Source: Negadavirga shengliensis
GTDB taxonomy: Bacteria; Bacteroidota; Bacteroidia; Cytophagales; Cyclobacteriaceae
Reading direction: 5' to 3'
Length of the DNA: 64,000 nt
Assembly: GCF_042652345.1 (NCBI RefSeq)
Contig: NZ_JBHSJJ010000009.1
Span: forward strand, 124,001 to 188,000
Positions 1 through 7,238 of the stretch are shown here, in pieces (positions within the stretch are counted from its first letter, which is position 1; each line of letters opens with the position of its first letter). Below the pieces are notes generated by a model, which was given only the letters and a program-made list of their open reading frames with translations, ran no database searches and was not told where the DNA came from. A program made the translations under genes and the position numbers.

Positions 1-2
1 GG

Positions 3-74
3 TGCCCGGCAGGTGTGGACATAAAGGGAACCAATGGAAGTGATCCAAAGCCCGACATTTCATACCTGACATAA
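3..74 (+). CDS. C-terminal end of an upstream gene (partial)
   Basis: Frame 3 is open from the window edge to a TAA at 72-74 and encodes about 23 residues ending PDISYLT. A strong terminator begins about ten bases after this stop, which is the main reason to think it is the end of a real plus-strand gene. Frames 1 and 2 close sooner. Too little is visible to name a family. Confidence 0.4.
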   Translation, partial: CPAGVDIKGTNGSDPKPDISYLT

Positions 75-84
75 CAATAATTAA

Positions 85-128
85 AAAAGAGGCTGTTTCG
101 TTACGGAAGACAGCCTCTTTTTTCTTTA
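85..128 (+). terminator. Rho-independent terminator
   Basis: AAAGAGGCTGT is followed about 13 bases later by ACAGCCTCTTTTTT, giving a stem of ten or more base pairs and a T-tract. It ends the gene entering from the left edge and separates it from the Sir2 gene. A very similar stem lies at 33277-33316. Confidence 0.85.
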
Positions 129-180
129 AATTTAGAAGGCGATCCGGAATACAATTGAATAAGCGCATAAATACTTGTTT

Positions 181-873
181 ATGAAAAAACTCGTGGTTTT
201 GACCGGTGCGGGAATTTCGGCAGAAAGTGGTTTGAGAACCTTCAGGGACGACAATGGTCTGTGGGAAGGACATGATGTGATGGAAGTGGCCTCGCCCGCC
301 GGCTGGAGGAAAAACAAAAAACTGGTACTCGAATTCTACAATTTGAGAAGAAAGGCATGCCTGGAAGCCGAGCCCAATAAGGCACACTACCGTCTTGCCC
401 GGTTGGAGGAGGATTTTGACGTTACAATTGTCACACAAAATGTGGACAACCTGCATGAAAAAGCCGGATCAAGCAAAGTGATTCACCTCCACGGGGAACT
501 CTTCAAATCCCAAAGTACCTTGGACCCGGGTTTGGTGTATGAAATGGAAGGATGGGAACTCAAACTTGGCGACAAATGCGAAAAGGGATCACAACTCAGA
601 CCCTATATCGTCTGGTTTGGGGAACCCGTACCCATGATGGAAGCTGCCATTGAAGCCGCTTTGCAGGCGGATGTTTTTGCGGTGGTGGGAACATCGCTTC
701 TGGTTTATCCCGCCGCCGGCCTTATTTCTTACACACAACCCGCTATACCAAAATTTATCGTGGACGTGAAAATCCCTGACGTGGCATCTATCGATAACCT
801 GATTAAGATTGAGGAAAAAGCAAGTACAGGTGTGGCAAAAATGGAAGAGATGATGAAAAAATTTCATATATAA
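181..873 (+). CDS. cobB: Sir2-family NAD-dependent protein deacylase (class III, CobB/SIRT5-like)
   Basis: This 230-residue cytoplasmic protein should remove acyl groups from lysines, converting NAD to nicotinamide and O-acyl-ADP-ribose. Visible motifs are the NAD-binding GAGISAESGLRTFRD near residues 10-24, TQNVDNLHEKAG, the catalytic histidine in HLHGE, and VWFGE. FYNLRR carries the Tyr-x-x-Arg pair that class III sirtuins use for succinyl and malonyl lysine, so desuccinylase activity is a reasonable inference. The zinc module between HLHGE and VWFGE keeps only one cysteine (in DKCEKG) of the usual four; I recall the same loss in other Bacteroidota homologues. ATG at 181 is preferred to the in-frame TTG at 175. 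Confidence 0.93.
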   Translation: MKKLVVLTGAGISAESGLRTFRDDNGLWEGHDVMEVASPAGWRKNKKLVLEFYNLRRKACLEAEPNKAHYRLARLEEDFDVTIVTQNVDNLHEKAGSSKVIHLHGELFKSQSTLDPGLVYEMEGWELKLGDKCEKGSQLRPYIVWFGEPVPMMEAAIEAALQADVFAVVGTSLLVYPAAGLISYTQPAIPKFIVDVKIPDVASIDNLIKIEEKASTGVAKMEEMMKKFHI

Positions 874-924
874 ACTAAAAAGTGGTAATATTAGGTCTGC
901 TTTTAGATTAATTGGATATCGTCA

Positions 925-1554
925 TTGAAAACTTTAGCAAGAAGCACATTTTCCTTCAATCGTCCAGCCACTAAGATCGTATTCAAGAACCTGATCAAAC
1001 TGGGTATTGCCGGGACTTTGATAGGTTTTTTTTTCCCTTTTGATCTGGGAGTGGCGGTTTTATTGGCATCTTATCTTGTCTACACCCTTATAAAAAAATG
1101 GCGCAGAGGAGCGAAAGACCGAAAGATCTATCTTATAGGAGCCGTGACCACGGGCATACTGGGGGTTATCTGCGAATTATGGGGAATTCATAACGGCTAC
1201 TGGGAATACCATCAATTGGCAGGCGGAAGAGAATTCCCATTTTGGCTTCCATTTGCCTGGGCACTTGCCTTTACTTACCTCTACAAACTGGAAAAAGGGA
1301 TTATTACCACTACGGGAGTGGATAACATGACATCCAAAATGATACTGGCTCCTATAATAGCCATGATATTCCCTACTCTGGGGGAAATGATCACCATCAA
1401 TTTGGGTGTTTGGACTTACCAATGGCCGCTGCAAATTATGGGGGTTCCGCTGCTTGCTATTATTTTGCTGACGGTGTTCCATACGGGGGTTAACCTGATC
1501 ATGACCTGGATCTGTCAACGCAACAACTGGAAAAACCCGGTATTCAATCCCTAA
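925..1554 (+). CDS. Multi-pass membrane protein of unknown function
   Basis: This 209-residue protein has about five or six hydrophobic segments (for example around residues 27-58, 69-86, 104-120, 138-160 and 168-195) and a basic N-terminus. Aromatic and charged residues between segments (NGYWEYH, FPFWLPFAWA) suggest a polytopic inner-membrane enzyme or sensor, but I do not recognise the family. The frame opens at 907 and its only plausible start near the N-terminus is TTG at 925, since an in-frame TAG lies at 904. The gene follows the Sir2 gene by about 50 bases and is convergent with the next gene. Confidence 0.7.
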   Translation: MKTLARSTFSFNRPATKIVFKNLIKLGIAGTLIGFFFPFDLGVAVLLASYLVYTLIKKWRRGAKDRKIYLIGAVTTGILGVICELWGIHNGYWEYHQLAGGREFPFWLPFAWALAFTYLYKLEKGIITTTGVDNMTSKMILAPIIAMIFPTLGEMITINLGVWTYQWPLQIMGVPLLAIILLTVFHTGVNLIMTWICQRNNWKNPVFNP

Positions 1555-1594
1555 AATCGTTTTTTAGGCATTAGGCTATTTAAAGGTTACCATT

Positions 1595-2386
1595 TTATCT
1601 CACCATAGATTCCAGTGTAGCCAAATAAACCCATTTCTGATCTCTGGACTTTAACCCCTTTTCCACTTCCATGAGTTGGCTTTCAGTGGCATCCATGTCT
1701 TCATATTCCATCGAGTTGAAAAACTGTACATAATTGGAATAGACGTTCATCGTCATATGGGTAGATTTAGCCTCACTTCCCGTGGGTACAGCAGTTCTTA
1801 AAAACCGCCAGTTTTCCATCAAACCAGCCTTGATTTTTTTCTCATGGATAGGTAAAAACACTTCCCTTTCTGCCTTTTCATACTCATCGAATTTCCCTTC
1901 CACCGCTTTCATCAGATCGAATGAAGCCAGGGTTCCCGGTCTGTAATTGTAAGAATCGTCTGTCCTGGCCACCTCCACCATATAATTTCTAACCGCAAGA
2001 TCCTGATTGTCTATGGCATCCCTAAACCTGCTGGCAATCTCTGTTTCACTCATATCAGGAAAAGCCTCTTTGGCATTTTGAACAAGCTGATCCAAATCAT
2101 TGCCATTCATCATTTTTACGGGATCATTGTAATAGGTGATTGTTGCATACTGGAAGGGTTCCCCCTCCGTACCTGACTGCAGGGACCAGAGATCCCACCC
2201 GGTGATCGCACCATTCTGTAAAGCTCGTTCATAGACTTTAGCCAAAAAATCCTTGTATTCAAGATAATCAAATACCCTGTTCGGATCCACCCTGATAAAT
2301 TCAAAAACCAGGTACTTTTTTTCCTGTGCGAAAAGGCCTTGGCTAATCATGAGAACCAAGAGCCAAAGAAAGACGGACTTTTTCAT
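1595..2386 (-). CDS. Exported protein of unknown function, possibly NIPSNAP-like
   Basis: The 263-residue product starts at ATG 2386, where MKKSVFLWLLVLMISQGLFAQ is a clear Sec signal peptide; the in-frame codons up to 2413 would spoil it. The mature part is acidic and mixed alpha/beta. It has two similar sections, each with an aromatic-rich strand (YLVFEFIRVDP; THMTMNVYSNYVQFF) followed by helices, which recalls dimeric alpha-beta barrel (NIPSNAP-type) proteins. That resemblance is an impression only. It is a single gene, convergent with the membrane protein on its 3' side. Confidence 0.75.
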   Translation of the reverse strand: MKKSVFLWLLVLMISQGLFAQEKKYLVFEFIRVDPNRVFDYLEYKDFLAKVYERALQNGAITGWDLWSLQSGTEGEPFQYATITYYNDPVKMMNGNDLDQLVQNAKEAFPDMSETEIASRFRDAIDNQDLAVRNYMVEVARTDDSYNYRPGTLASFDLMKAVEGKFDEYEKAEREVFLPIHEKKIKAGLMENWRFLRTAVPTGSEAKSTHMTMNVYSNYVQFFNSMEYEDMDATESQLMEVEKGLKSRDQKWVYLATLESMVR

Positions 2387-2588
2387 TGTGTATGTATTTG
2401 GGTTTAAGATCAACCTTTATTATTACCCATAATATACAAAACTTCAAACAATAATTATACCGACAAAACAAAAAATAATCCACTTAATCTAAAGTAATTG
2501 ACGCATTTCAATATAAAAACTAAAGAAACACATAATTAGTTTGGAAGATACTGCCTAAAAAATCAAACGCCTGTTTTCTAAAATGACA

Positions 2589-2628
2589 AAACCCTTCCCT
2601 GCCGATGACCCCGGACAGGAAAGGGTTT
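2589..2628 (-). terminator. Terminator downstream of the aldo-keto reductase
   Basis: AAACCCTTcCCTG at 2589-2601 pairs with CAGGaAAGGGTTT at 2616-2628 with one mismatch. Read on the minus strand, the stem is followed by TTTTGTCATTTT. It lies about 25 bases after the stop codon of the reductase. Confidence 0.7.
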
Positions 2629-2651
2629 CTTTAGCTCATTGCCATCTCCGG

Positions 2652-3671
2652 TCAACCATTCAATATCGTCATGATTTCACTCCTTTCCGTTTGACTGAAT
2701 TCAAGATTGTCCAGGCATTTCACGTTGTCATCCAACTGGGAAGGCCTGCTCACTCCTACCAATACGGATGTGATCCTCCTGTCCTTTAACAACCATGCAA
2801 TTGCCATCTGGGCCAGGCTCTGTCCTCTTTTTTGGGCCAGTCCATTCAGTTGCTTTACTTTATCCAAAAGCTCCTCGGTAATCGCTCCCGCTTGGAGGTA
2901 TCTACCGTCTTTCACTGCCCTGGAATCTTCGGGAAAACCTTTGAGGTATTTGTCCGTCAAGACCCCCTGCTCCAAAGGTGAAAAAGCAATAGCCCCGATG
3001 CCGCGGTCCTCCAGTACATCCAGCAAACCGTCTTCCACCCAGCGGTCCATCATGCTGTACCGGGGCTGATGAATAAGGCATGGCGTGCCCAGCTCTTTCA
3101 GTATTTTTGCTGCTTTTTCAGTGTCTTCAGCGCTGTATTGGCTGATCCCCACGTAGAGGGCCTTGCCCTGTCTGACAATTTGATCCAATGCTCCCATCGT
3201 TTCCTCTAGGGGCGTTTTGGGATCGGGGCGGTGGTGATAGAAAATATCCACATATTCCAATCCCATTCTTTTTAAGCTTTGGTCCAAGCTGGCGATCAGG
3301 TATTTCCTGGAGCCGTAATTGCCATAAGGGCCTGGCCACATGTCCCATCCGGCCTTGGAAGATATGATCAGCTCATCCCTGTAGGGTGTGAAATCCTTAT
3401 CGAAGATCCTTCCAAAATTTTCTTCCGCCGACCCATATGGCGGGCCATAATTATTGGCCAGGTCAAAATGGTTGATTCCTAAATCAAACGCCCTTCTAAG
3501 GATTGTTCTCGAGTTCTTAAAATCGTCACTGTGCCCGAAGTTATGCCATAACCCCAAGGAAATGGCCGGCAGGTCTATCCCACTTCTTCCACATCTACGG
3601 TAAATCATGTTATCGTATCTCTCCACAGCGGGGAAATAAGGCCCCAGTGGTTCATGATCATTAATTTTCAT
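2652..3671 (-). CDS. gpr: Aldo/keto reductase, YghZ/Gpr type (AKR14)
   Basis: This 339-residue NADPH-dependent reductase matches from memory almost end to end with E. coli YghZ (346 residues), which reduces L-glyceraldehyde 3-phosphate and methylglyoxal. Shared blocks include LSLGLWHNFGH-like (here ISLGLWHNFGH), FDLGINHFDLANNYGPP, GSAEENFGR, WPGPYG, SRKYLIASLDQSLKRMGLEY and VDIFYHHRPD. The AKR catalytic set is present: Asp in FDLANNYG, Tyr in NNYGPP, Lys in ISSKAGWD and His in FYHHR. The cofactor-binding end reads TSVLVGVSRPSQLDDN. It is a cytoplasmic single gene with its own terminator. The physiological role is probably aldehyde detoxification. Confidence 0.93.
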   Translation of the reverse strand: MKINDHEPLGPYFPAVERYDNMIYRRCGRSGIDLPAISLGLWHNFGHSDDFKNSRTILRRAFDLGINHFDLANNYGPPYGSAEENFGRIFDKDFTPYRDELIISSKAGWDMWPGPYGNYGSRKYLIASLDQSLKRMGLEYVDIFYHHRPDPKTPLEETMGALDQIVRQGKALYVGISQYSAEDTEKAAKILKELGTPCLIHQPRYSMMDRWVEDGLLDVLEDRGIGAIAFSPLEQGVLTDKYLKGFPEDSRAVKDGRYLQAGAITEELLDKVKQLNGLAQKRGQSLAQMAIAWLLKDRRITSVLVGVSRPSQLDDNVKCLDNLEFSQTERSEIMTILNG

Positions 3672-3921
3672 AAGTTATACGGTTTGTTGTTGGGCGGTAA
3701 AGGTAACCATAAAACCGAAAACTGAAATGGAATACCACCAGGTTAACCATCCATTTCTTTGAAATGCCACCACATCTCTTTTTAAGTCATACAAGGCCTG
3801 GAAGGACACATTCCCAGCCTTTAATGCGGGGCATATGGCTAGTTTGTTAAGTCAAGTATGATATTTCAGGCTATTTGTTTGTGAAACTGCTGGTTTGCGA
3901 GAGCGCTTGGTTGTCCAGAAA

Positions 3922-3974
3922 TCCCGAAACAAGTCCGGGACAGGTCCCCGAAGCCGGTCAACGGGATTCGGGGA
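3922..3974. repeat. Pair of adjacent inverted repeats (REP-like)
   Basis: TCCCG (3922-3926) pairs with CGGGA (3936-3940). Directly after it, TCCCCGAA (3945-3952) pairs perfectly with TTCGGGGA (3967-3974) across a 14-base loop. There is no T-tract and no gene end nearby, so termination is unlikely. The arrangement resembles the small palindromic repeats scattered between genes in many Bacteroidota; family membership is inferred. Confidence 0.45.
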
Positions 3975-4050
3975 ATTCACACGAAGGGTGAGGATAAGTT
4001 GGTTAAAATTGTTATCTGGGAAATCGATTCAATGAACTGAATCATTTCAC

Positions 4051-4080
4051 GAAATTCGTGTCAATCAGTGGAATCCGTGG
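4051..4080. repeat. Three degenerate 10-base tandem units
   Basis: GAAATTCGTG, TCAATCAGTG and GAATCCGTGG stand in exact 10-base register, sharing an AAT-x-x-GTG core. This is too short and degenerate for a CRISPR or VNTR call. Similar 'ATTCGTG' strings recur in intergenic DNA of this phylum as I recall. Confidence 0.35.
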
Positions 4081-4127
4081 ACAATAAATTCATTGGTTAA
4101 CCTGAAAATTGACCCCCTACTTAAAAA

Positions 4128-5495
4128 CTAACTTGAATTTAGGTACAGGATGTTCGATTTAGGGATTTTTTCCAGATAGGATCTTAAAAGAAGTTGCGTT
4201 TCCACGACCCTCCGCACAGGTTTCAACAGGTCCATGACTGTATGGCCATCCACGGAAACGCCGTTTTTTTCTACAAACCCAAAAGCGGAGAAAAAACCGT
4301 CTTCAAAAAGCAGAACAGCCTCTTCTTCCGGCGTACGCCCCTTGTCCCTGACAAGTATTTTATCTGCCTGCATTTTAGCGCCTTCCAAAAACTGCCCTAC
4401 CTTGGCATTGTATGTTTCCGCATCTTCCTTACCACAGCAAGGCCCACTACACTTGCCTGACGCATAATCATAGCAAGCCCCTGATGTCTTTTGAATGCCA
4501 CAGAATTTCGGACACAGCCCAAATTTTTCCATGTTGTCCAGTAAAAACTTCCAGGCTTCCGAATGGTTGGTAAAAGTGTATACGGGATTTGTTCCTTTAA
4601 CAGACTTACTCACCTGAAAACGGATATAGCCCTGCATGTCCTCATAAACAAACAGGCCCCAGGAAACTGATCTGACCTTTAATGACCTGTTGTATTTTGG
4701 CCAAAGACGTTTGATTTCCATCGCCTCCAATAAAAGCGCCAGCAACTCGCTTCCCGTCAACTCATAACTCACATCATGGATTTCTGACCTCAAGTTAATT
4801 TTGGACTTGCCGGTAAAATGTCCTTCAAAACGGCTTCGGATATTCAATGCCTTGCCTACGTAAATGACCTGGCCGTTTCTGTCATGAAAATAGTACACCC
4901 CAGTGGCTTGAGGCAGTTCCCTATATTTCTCCACACTGATATGTGGTGGAAGGGACAACTCTTTTCCCCTGGATCCCAAAGCTTTTGCGATAAACCCCTC
5001 ATTGTCTGCTTTGAGCAATTTTCCAAACAACTGCGCAGTTGCCCAAGCATCCCCCAAAGCCCTGTGCCGGTCATTTATGTGGATACCCACACTTTCACAG
5101 AGTCTCCCGAGACTGTAAGAACCCAGACCCGGAAAAATTTTTCTGCTCATGCGTACCGTGCACAGCCTTTTCGGATTGAATGGTATGCCCTCCCTTCCAA
5201 ATGCCTCTTTGACAAAGTTAAAATCAAAACTCACATTATGGGCTATGAATACCTTTCCCTCCAACATCCGGGCTAGCTCACCGGAAATTTCCGAAAAAGT
5301 GGGTGCATCCGCTAACATACCCCCGTCTATTCCCGTTAAACCCGTAATAAACCCGGGAATTTGACACCCGGGGTTAATAAGCTTTTCATAGTGGCCTGTT
5401 ATTTGCCTGCCATCATGAAAAACCACAGCGATTTCAATGATCCTGTTGCGCGCGGAAAACCCTCCCGTGGTCTCTATATCCACTATGGCATACAT
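4128..5495 (-). CDS. DEDDh exonuclease fused to GIY-YIG nuclease (Cho/UvrC-like)
   Basis: The 455-residue cytoplasmic protein joins two nuclease domains. Residues about 1-165 form a DnaQ-type 3'-5' exonuclease: AIVDIETTG (Asp, Glu), FIAHNVSFDFNFV (Asp) and HRALGDAWAT (His, Asp). Residues about 200-285 form a GIY-YIG domain: GVYYFHDRNGQVIYVGKA, then the arginine in LNIRSRF. The rest resembles the tail of Cho, the UvrC-like endonuclease, with a cysteine cluster (CPKFCGIQ... CYDYASGKCSGPCC) that may bind metal. Similar fusions occur in several phyla and are thought to act in nucleotide-excision-type repair. ATG 5495 starts MYAIVDIETTGG; the upstream in-frame ATG at 5528 adds only 11 unconserved residues. 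Confidence 0.9.
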   Translation of the reverse strand: MYAIVDIETTGGFSARNRIIEIAVVFHDGRQITGHYEKLINPGCQIPGFITGLTGIDGGMLADAPTFSEISGELARMLEGKVFIAHNVSFDFNFVKEAFGREGIPFNPKRLCTVRMSRKIFPGLGSYSLGRLCESVGIHINDRHRALGDAWATAQLFGKLLKADNEGFIAKALGSRGKELSLPPHISVEKYRELPQATGVYYFHDRNGQVIYVGKALNIRSRFEGHFTGKSKINLRSEIHDVSYELTGSELLALLLEAMEIKRLWPKYNRSLKVRSVSWGLFVYEDMQGYIRFQVSKSVKGTNPVYTFTNHSEAWKFLLDNMEKFGLCPKFCGIQKTSGACYDYASGKCSGPCCGKEDAETYNAKVGQFLEGAKMQADKILVRDKGRTPEEEAVLLFEDGFFSAFGFVEKNGVSVDGHTVMDLLKPVRRVVETQLLLRSYLEKIPKSNILYLNSS

Positions 5496-5720
5496 AGCAA
5501 GAAATTCTATTTTAACAGTAAGTAGCAACCCCGTGTGAAAACACTTCCACTAAGATAAAGCAAAGAAGACAAACGACAAATAATTGTACTGAATTGTTAT
5601 AACACTTGGTTTCAGGCACAAAAAAACAACCGATAATGAAAAAAACAAAGATTTTTTAGGTTTCATTAGCTGACTCCTTGAATCCTATTGATCAAATCAT
5701 TAATATTAAGATTTAAAGCC

Positions 5721-6317
5721 ATGAAAATCTTCAGGCACAAAACAGTAGAACCTACATTGACCGCCACCACAAGATCCGAAACAATGAAAGATAAAGCCGA
5801 TAACTGGCAAATGGAATTGGCAAATATCGCCTGGGAGTTTGAGCAGACCCTGAAAAAAAGCAATGTGACAGATCTCAATCGTAAACCCGGTTCCCAGTCC
5901 TGGAGTATAGCAGAGATCATATCCCACCTGATTCTGGTAAATACTTCTTATTTCCCTACTTTCAAACAACTCTTAAAAAACGAATACAAACCGCCTCTGC
6001 TGGGAAGAGTCCCCATGCTGGGTAAAAAAGTTGGGGAAATGATCCTTGATGCGATGAAAAAACCCAGGAAAACCAAAACATTTGAAATATGGCAACCCAG
6101 CAGTCAGTTATATGATAAAACCATTCTGGACAGGTTTTTCGATCAGCAACACCAACTTTCCTCCTATGTTCAAAAACTGGAGCCTCTCCTCGAAAAAGGC
6201 GTCATGATAGCCTCACCTGCAAATAAATGGGTGGTATACAGTTTGGATCAAGCCATTGAAATCATTCTGACCCATGAAAAAAGGCACTTGGGACAAATCA
6301 AAACACTTTCAAATTAA
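5721..6317 (+). CDS. DinB-like (DinB_2) four-helix metalloprotein
   Basis: This protein of about 198 residues has the DinB/YfiT four-helix pattern: a first helix with WEFEQTLKK, the conserved WSIAEIISHLILV carrying the first metal histidine, and the C-terminal HEKRHLGQI with two more. Family members bind divalent metal and some transfer bacillithiol or similar thiols; the substrate here is unknown. The start is uncertain: ATG 5721 (MKIFRHK) is used, but ATG 5784 (MKDKADNWQ) lies just before the conserved part, and TTG 5688 is in frame. It ends 13 bases before the acetyltransferase, so the two are probably co-transcribed. Confidence 0.82.
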   Translation: MKIFRHKTVEPTLTATTRSETMKDKADNWQMELANIAWEFEQTLKKSNVTDLNRKPGSQSWSIAEIISHLILVNTSYFPTFKQLLKNEYKPPLLGRVPMLGKKVGEMILDAMKKPRKTKTFEIWQPSSQLYDKTILDRFFDQQHQLSSYVQKLEPLLEKGVMIASPANKWVVYSLDQAIEIILTHEKRHLGQIKTLSN

Positions 6318-6330
6318 AAACCCTGACGGT

Positions 6331-6906
6331 ATGGCAACTGAAAAAGAAAAAATGCTCGCAGGACAACTTTATCTCGCCTCGGACGAGGAATTGGTTAAAG
6401 AAAGGTTCCAGGCAAGACAGTTAATGAAAACATTCAATGACAGCCTTCCTGATGCACTAAGCATAAGGGAATCCATCTTAACAAAGCTCTTGGGAAAAAA
6501 GGGCAGGGAACTTTGGATTGAACCGCCTTTTTATTGTGATTACGGTTATAATATTTTCGCTGGCGATCAGGTATTTTTTAATTTCAACTGTACCATCCTG
6601 GATGTGAACAAAGTAACTATCGGTGACCGGAGCATGTTTGGTCCCAATGTTCAGATTTACGCTGCCACACACCCCGTCGATTGGAAAGAAAGAAGCACCC
6701 TGCTGGAATTCGGCCTTCCGGTTACCATTGGCTCGGACGTATGGGTAGGCGGCGGGGCCATCATCTGTCCCGGTGTGACAGTAGGTGACCGGAGCATCAT
6801 CGCTGCCGGAGCGGTCGTCACCAAAGATGTCCCATCCGATACCTTAGTAGGCGGCAACCCAGCCAGGGTGATCAAAATGCTGGATGCAAAAATCCAGTCA
6901 TCCTGA
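6331..6906 (+). CDS. maa: Maltose O-acetyltransferase-type sugar acetyltransferase
   Basis: The 191-residue cytoplasmic enzyme should transfer acetyl from acetyl-CoA to a sugar hydroxyl. An N-terminal Mac domain (MLAGQLYLASDEEL) precedes a left-handed beta-helix of hexapeptide repeats (VTIGDRSMFGPNV, VTIGSDVWVGGGAII, VTVGDRSIIAAGAVV). The catalytic histidine lies in YAATHPVDW, and the family ending TLVGGNPARVIK is present. ATG 6331 (MATEKEKML) matches the family start; the longer frame from 6274 would overlap the preceding gene. The acceptor sugar cannot be told from sequence. Confidence 0.93.
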   Translation: MATEKEKMLAGQLYLASDEELVKERFQARQLMKTFNDSLPDALSIRESILTKLLGKKGRELWIEPPFYCDYGYNIFAGDQVFFNFNCTILDVNKVTIGDRSMFGPNVQIYAATHPVDWKERSTLLEFGLPVTIGSDVWVGGGAIICPGVTVGDRSIIAAGAVVTKDVPSDTLVGGNPARVIKMLDAKIQSS

Positions 6907-7238
6907 TCCCTCATGCTAACACCCAGACGTATACCGTAATATAATTCTGCTCTTTCCCTACATAGTCATCATCTTTCACTGTGAAAAAATCCTGATTGGG
7001 AGTCGATATTAAAAATAAACCGGACTTCCTTCGGATTTGCTAATTGGACCAACTCTTAGCCTCCTTTAAAAGGCCGGAAGAGGGGTTGAAATTTTTTTTT
7101 CCAAAAAAAGAAAACAGTCAAAAAAATAGATATATATTTGTCTACTAATCCGATAGGGTTTATATATTTATTGATTTAACAAGCTGATCTATAGAGCATA
7201 AGGATCTTCTGTTGGCAAAAATCACCTTTAAAACTACC
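6907..7238. other. 332-base intergenic region upstream of the TonB receptor
   Basis: No coding sequence is supported. A run of nine or more T and several A-tracts at about 7091-7128 precede a possible Bacteroidota -7 box (next entry). The palindrome CCTTTAAAAGG sits near 7062-7072. Confidence 0.5.
7133..7140 (+). promoter_or_regulatory. Candidate -7 box of the TonB receptor promoter
   Basis: TATATTTG fits the Bacteroidota -7 consensus TAnnTTTG and lies about 100 bases before ATG 7239. No good TTG was found at the -33 spacing, so the call is weak. Confidence 0.35.

Larger units (their letters stand above)
3672..4127. other. 456-base intergenic region with inverted repeats
   Basis: No coding sequence is supported. 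The stretch separates two minus-strand genes and should hold the reductase promoter near 3672-3720. It contains the inverted repeats at 3922-3940 and 3945-3974 and a block of three similar decamers at 4051-4080, listed separately. Confidence 0.6.

Noticed and set aside
589..867. Minus-strand 92-codon frame within the Sir2 gene
   Set aside because: Shadow of the sirtuin reading frame with no support.
4051..4080. CRISPR array
   Set aside because: Units are only 10 bases, degenerate and without spacers; no cas gene in the window.
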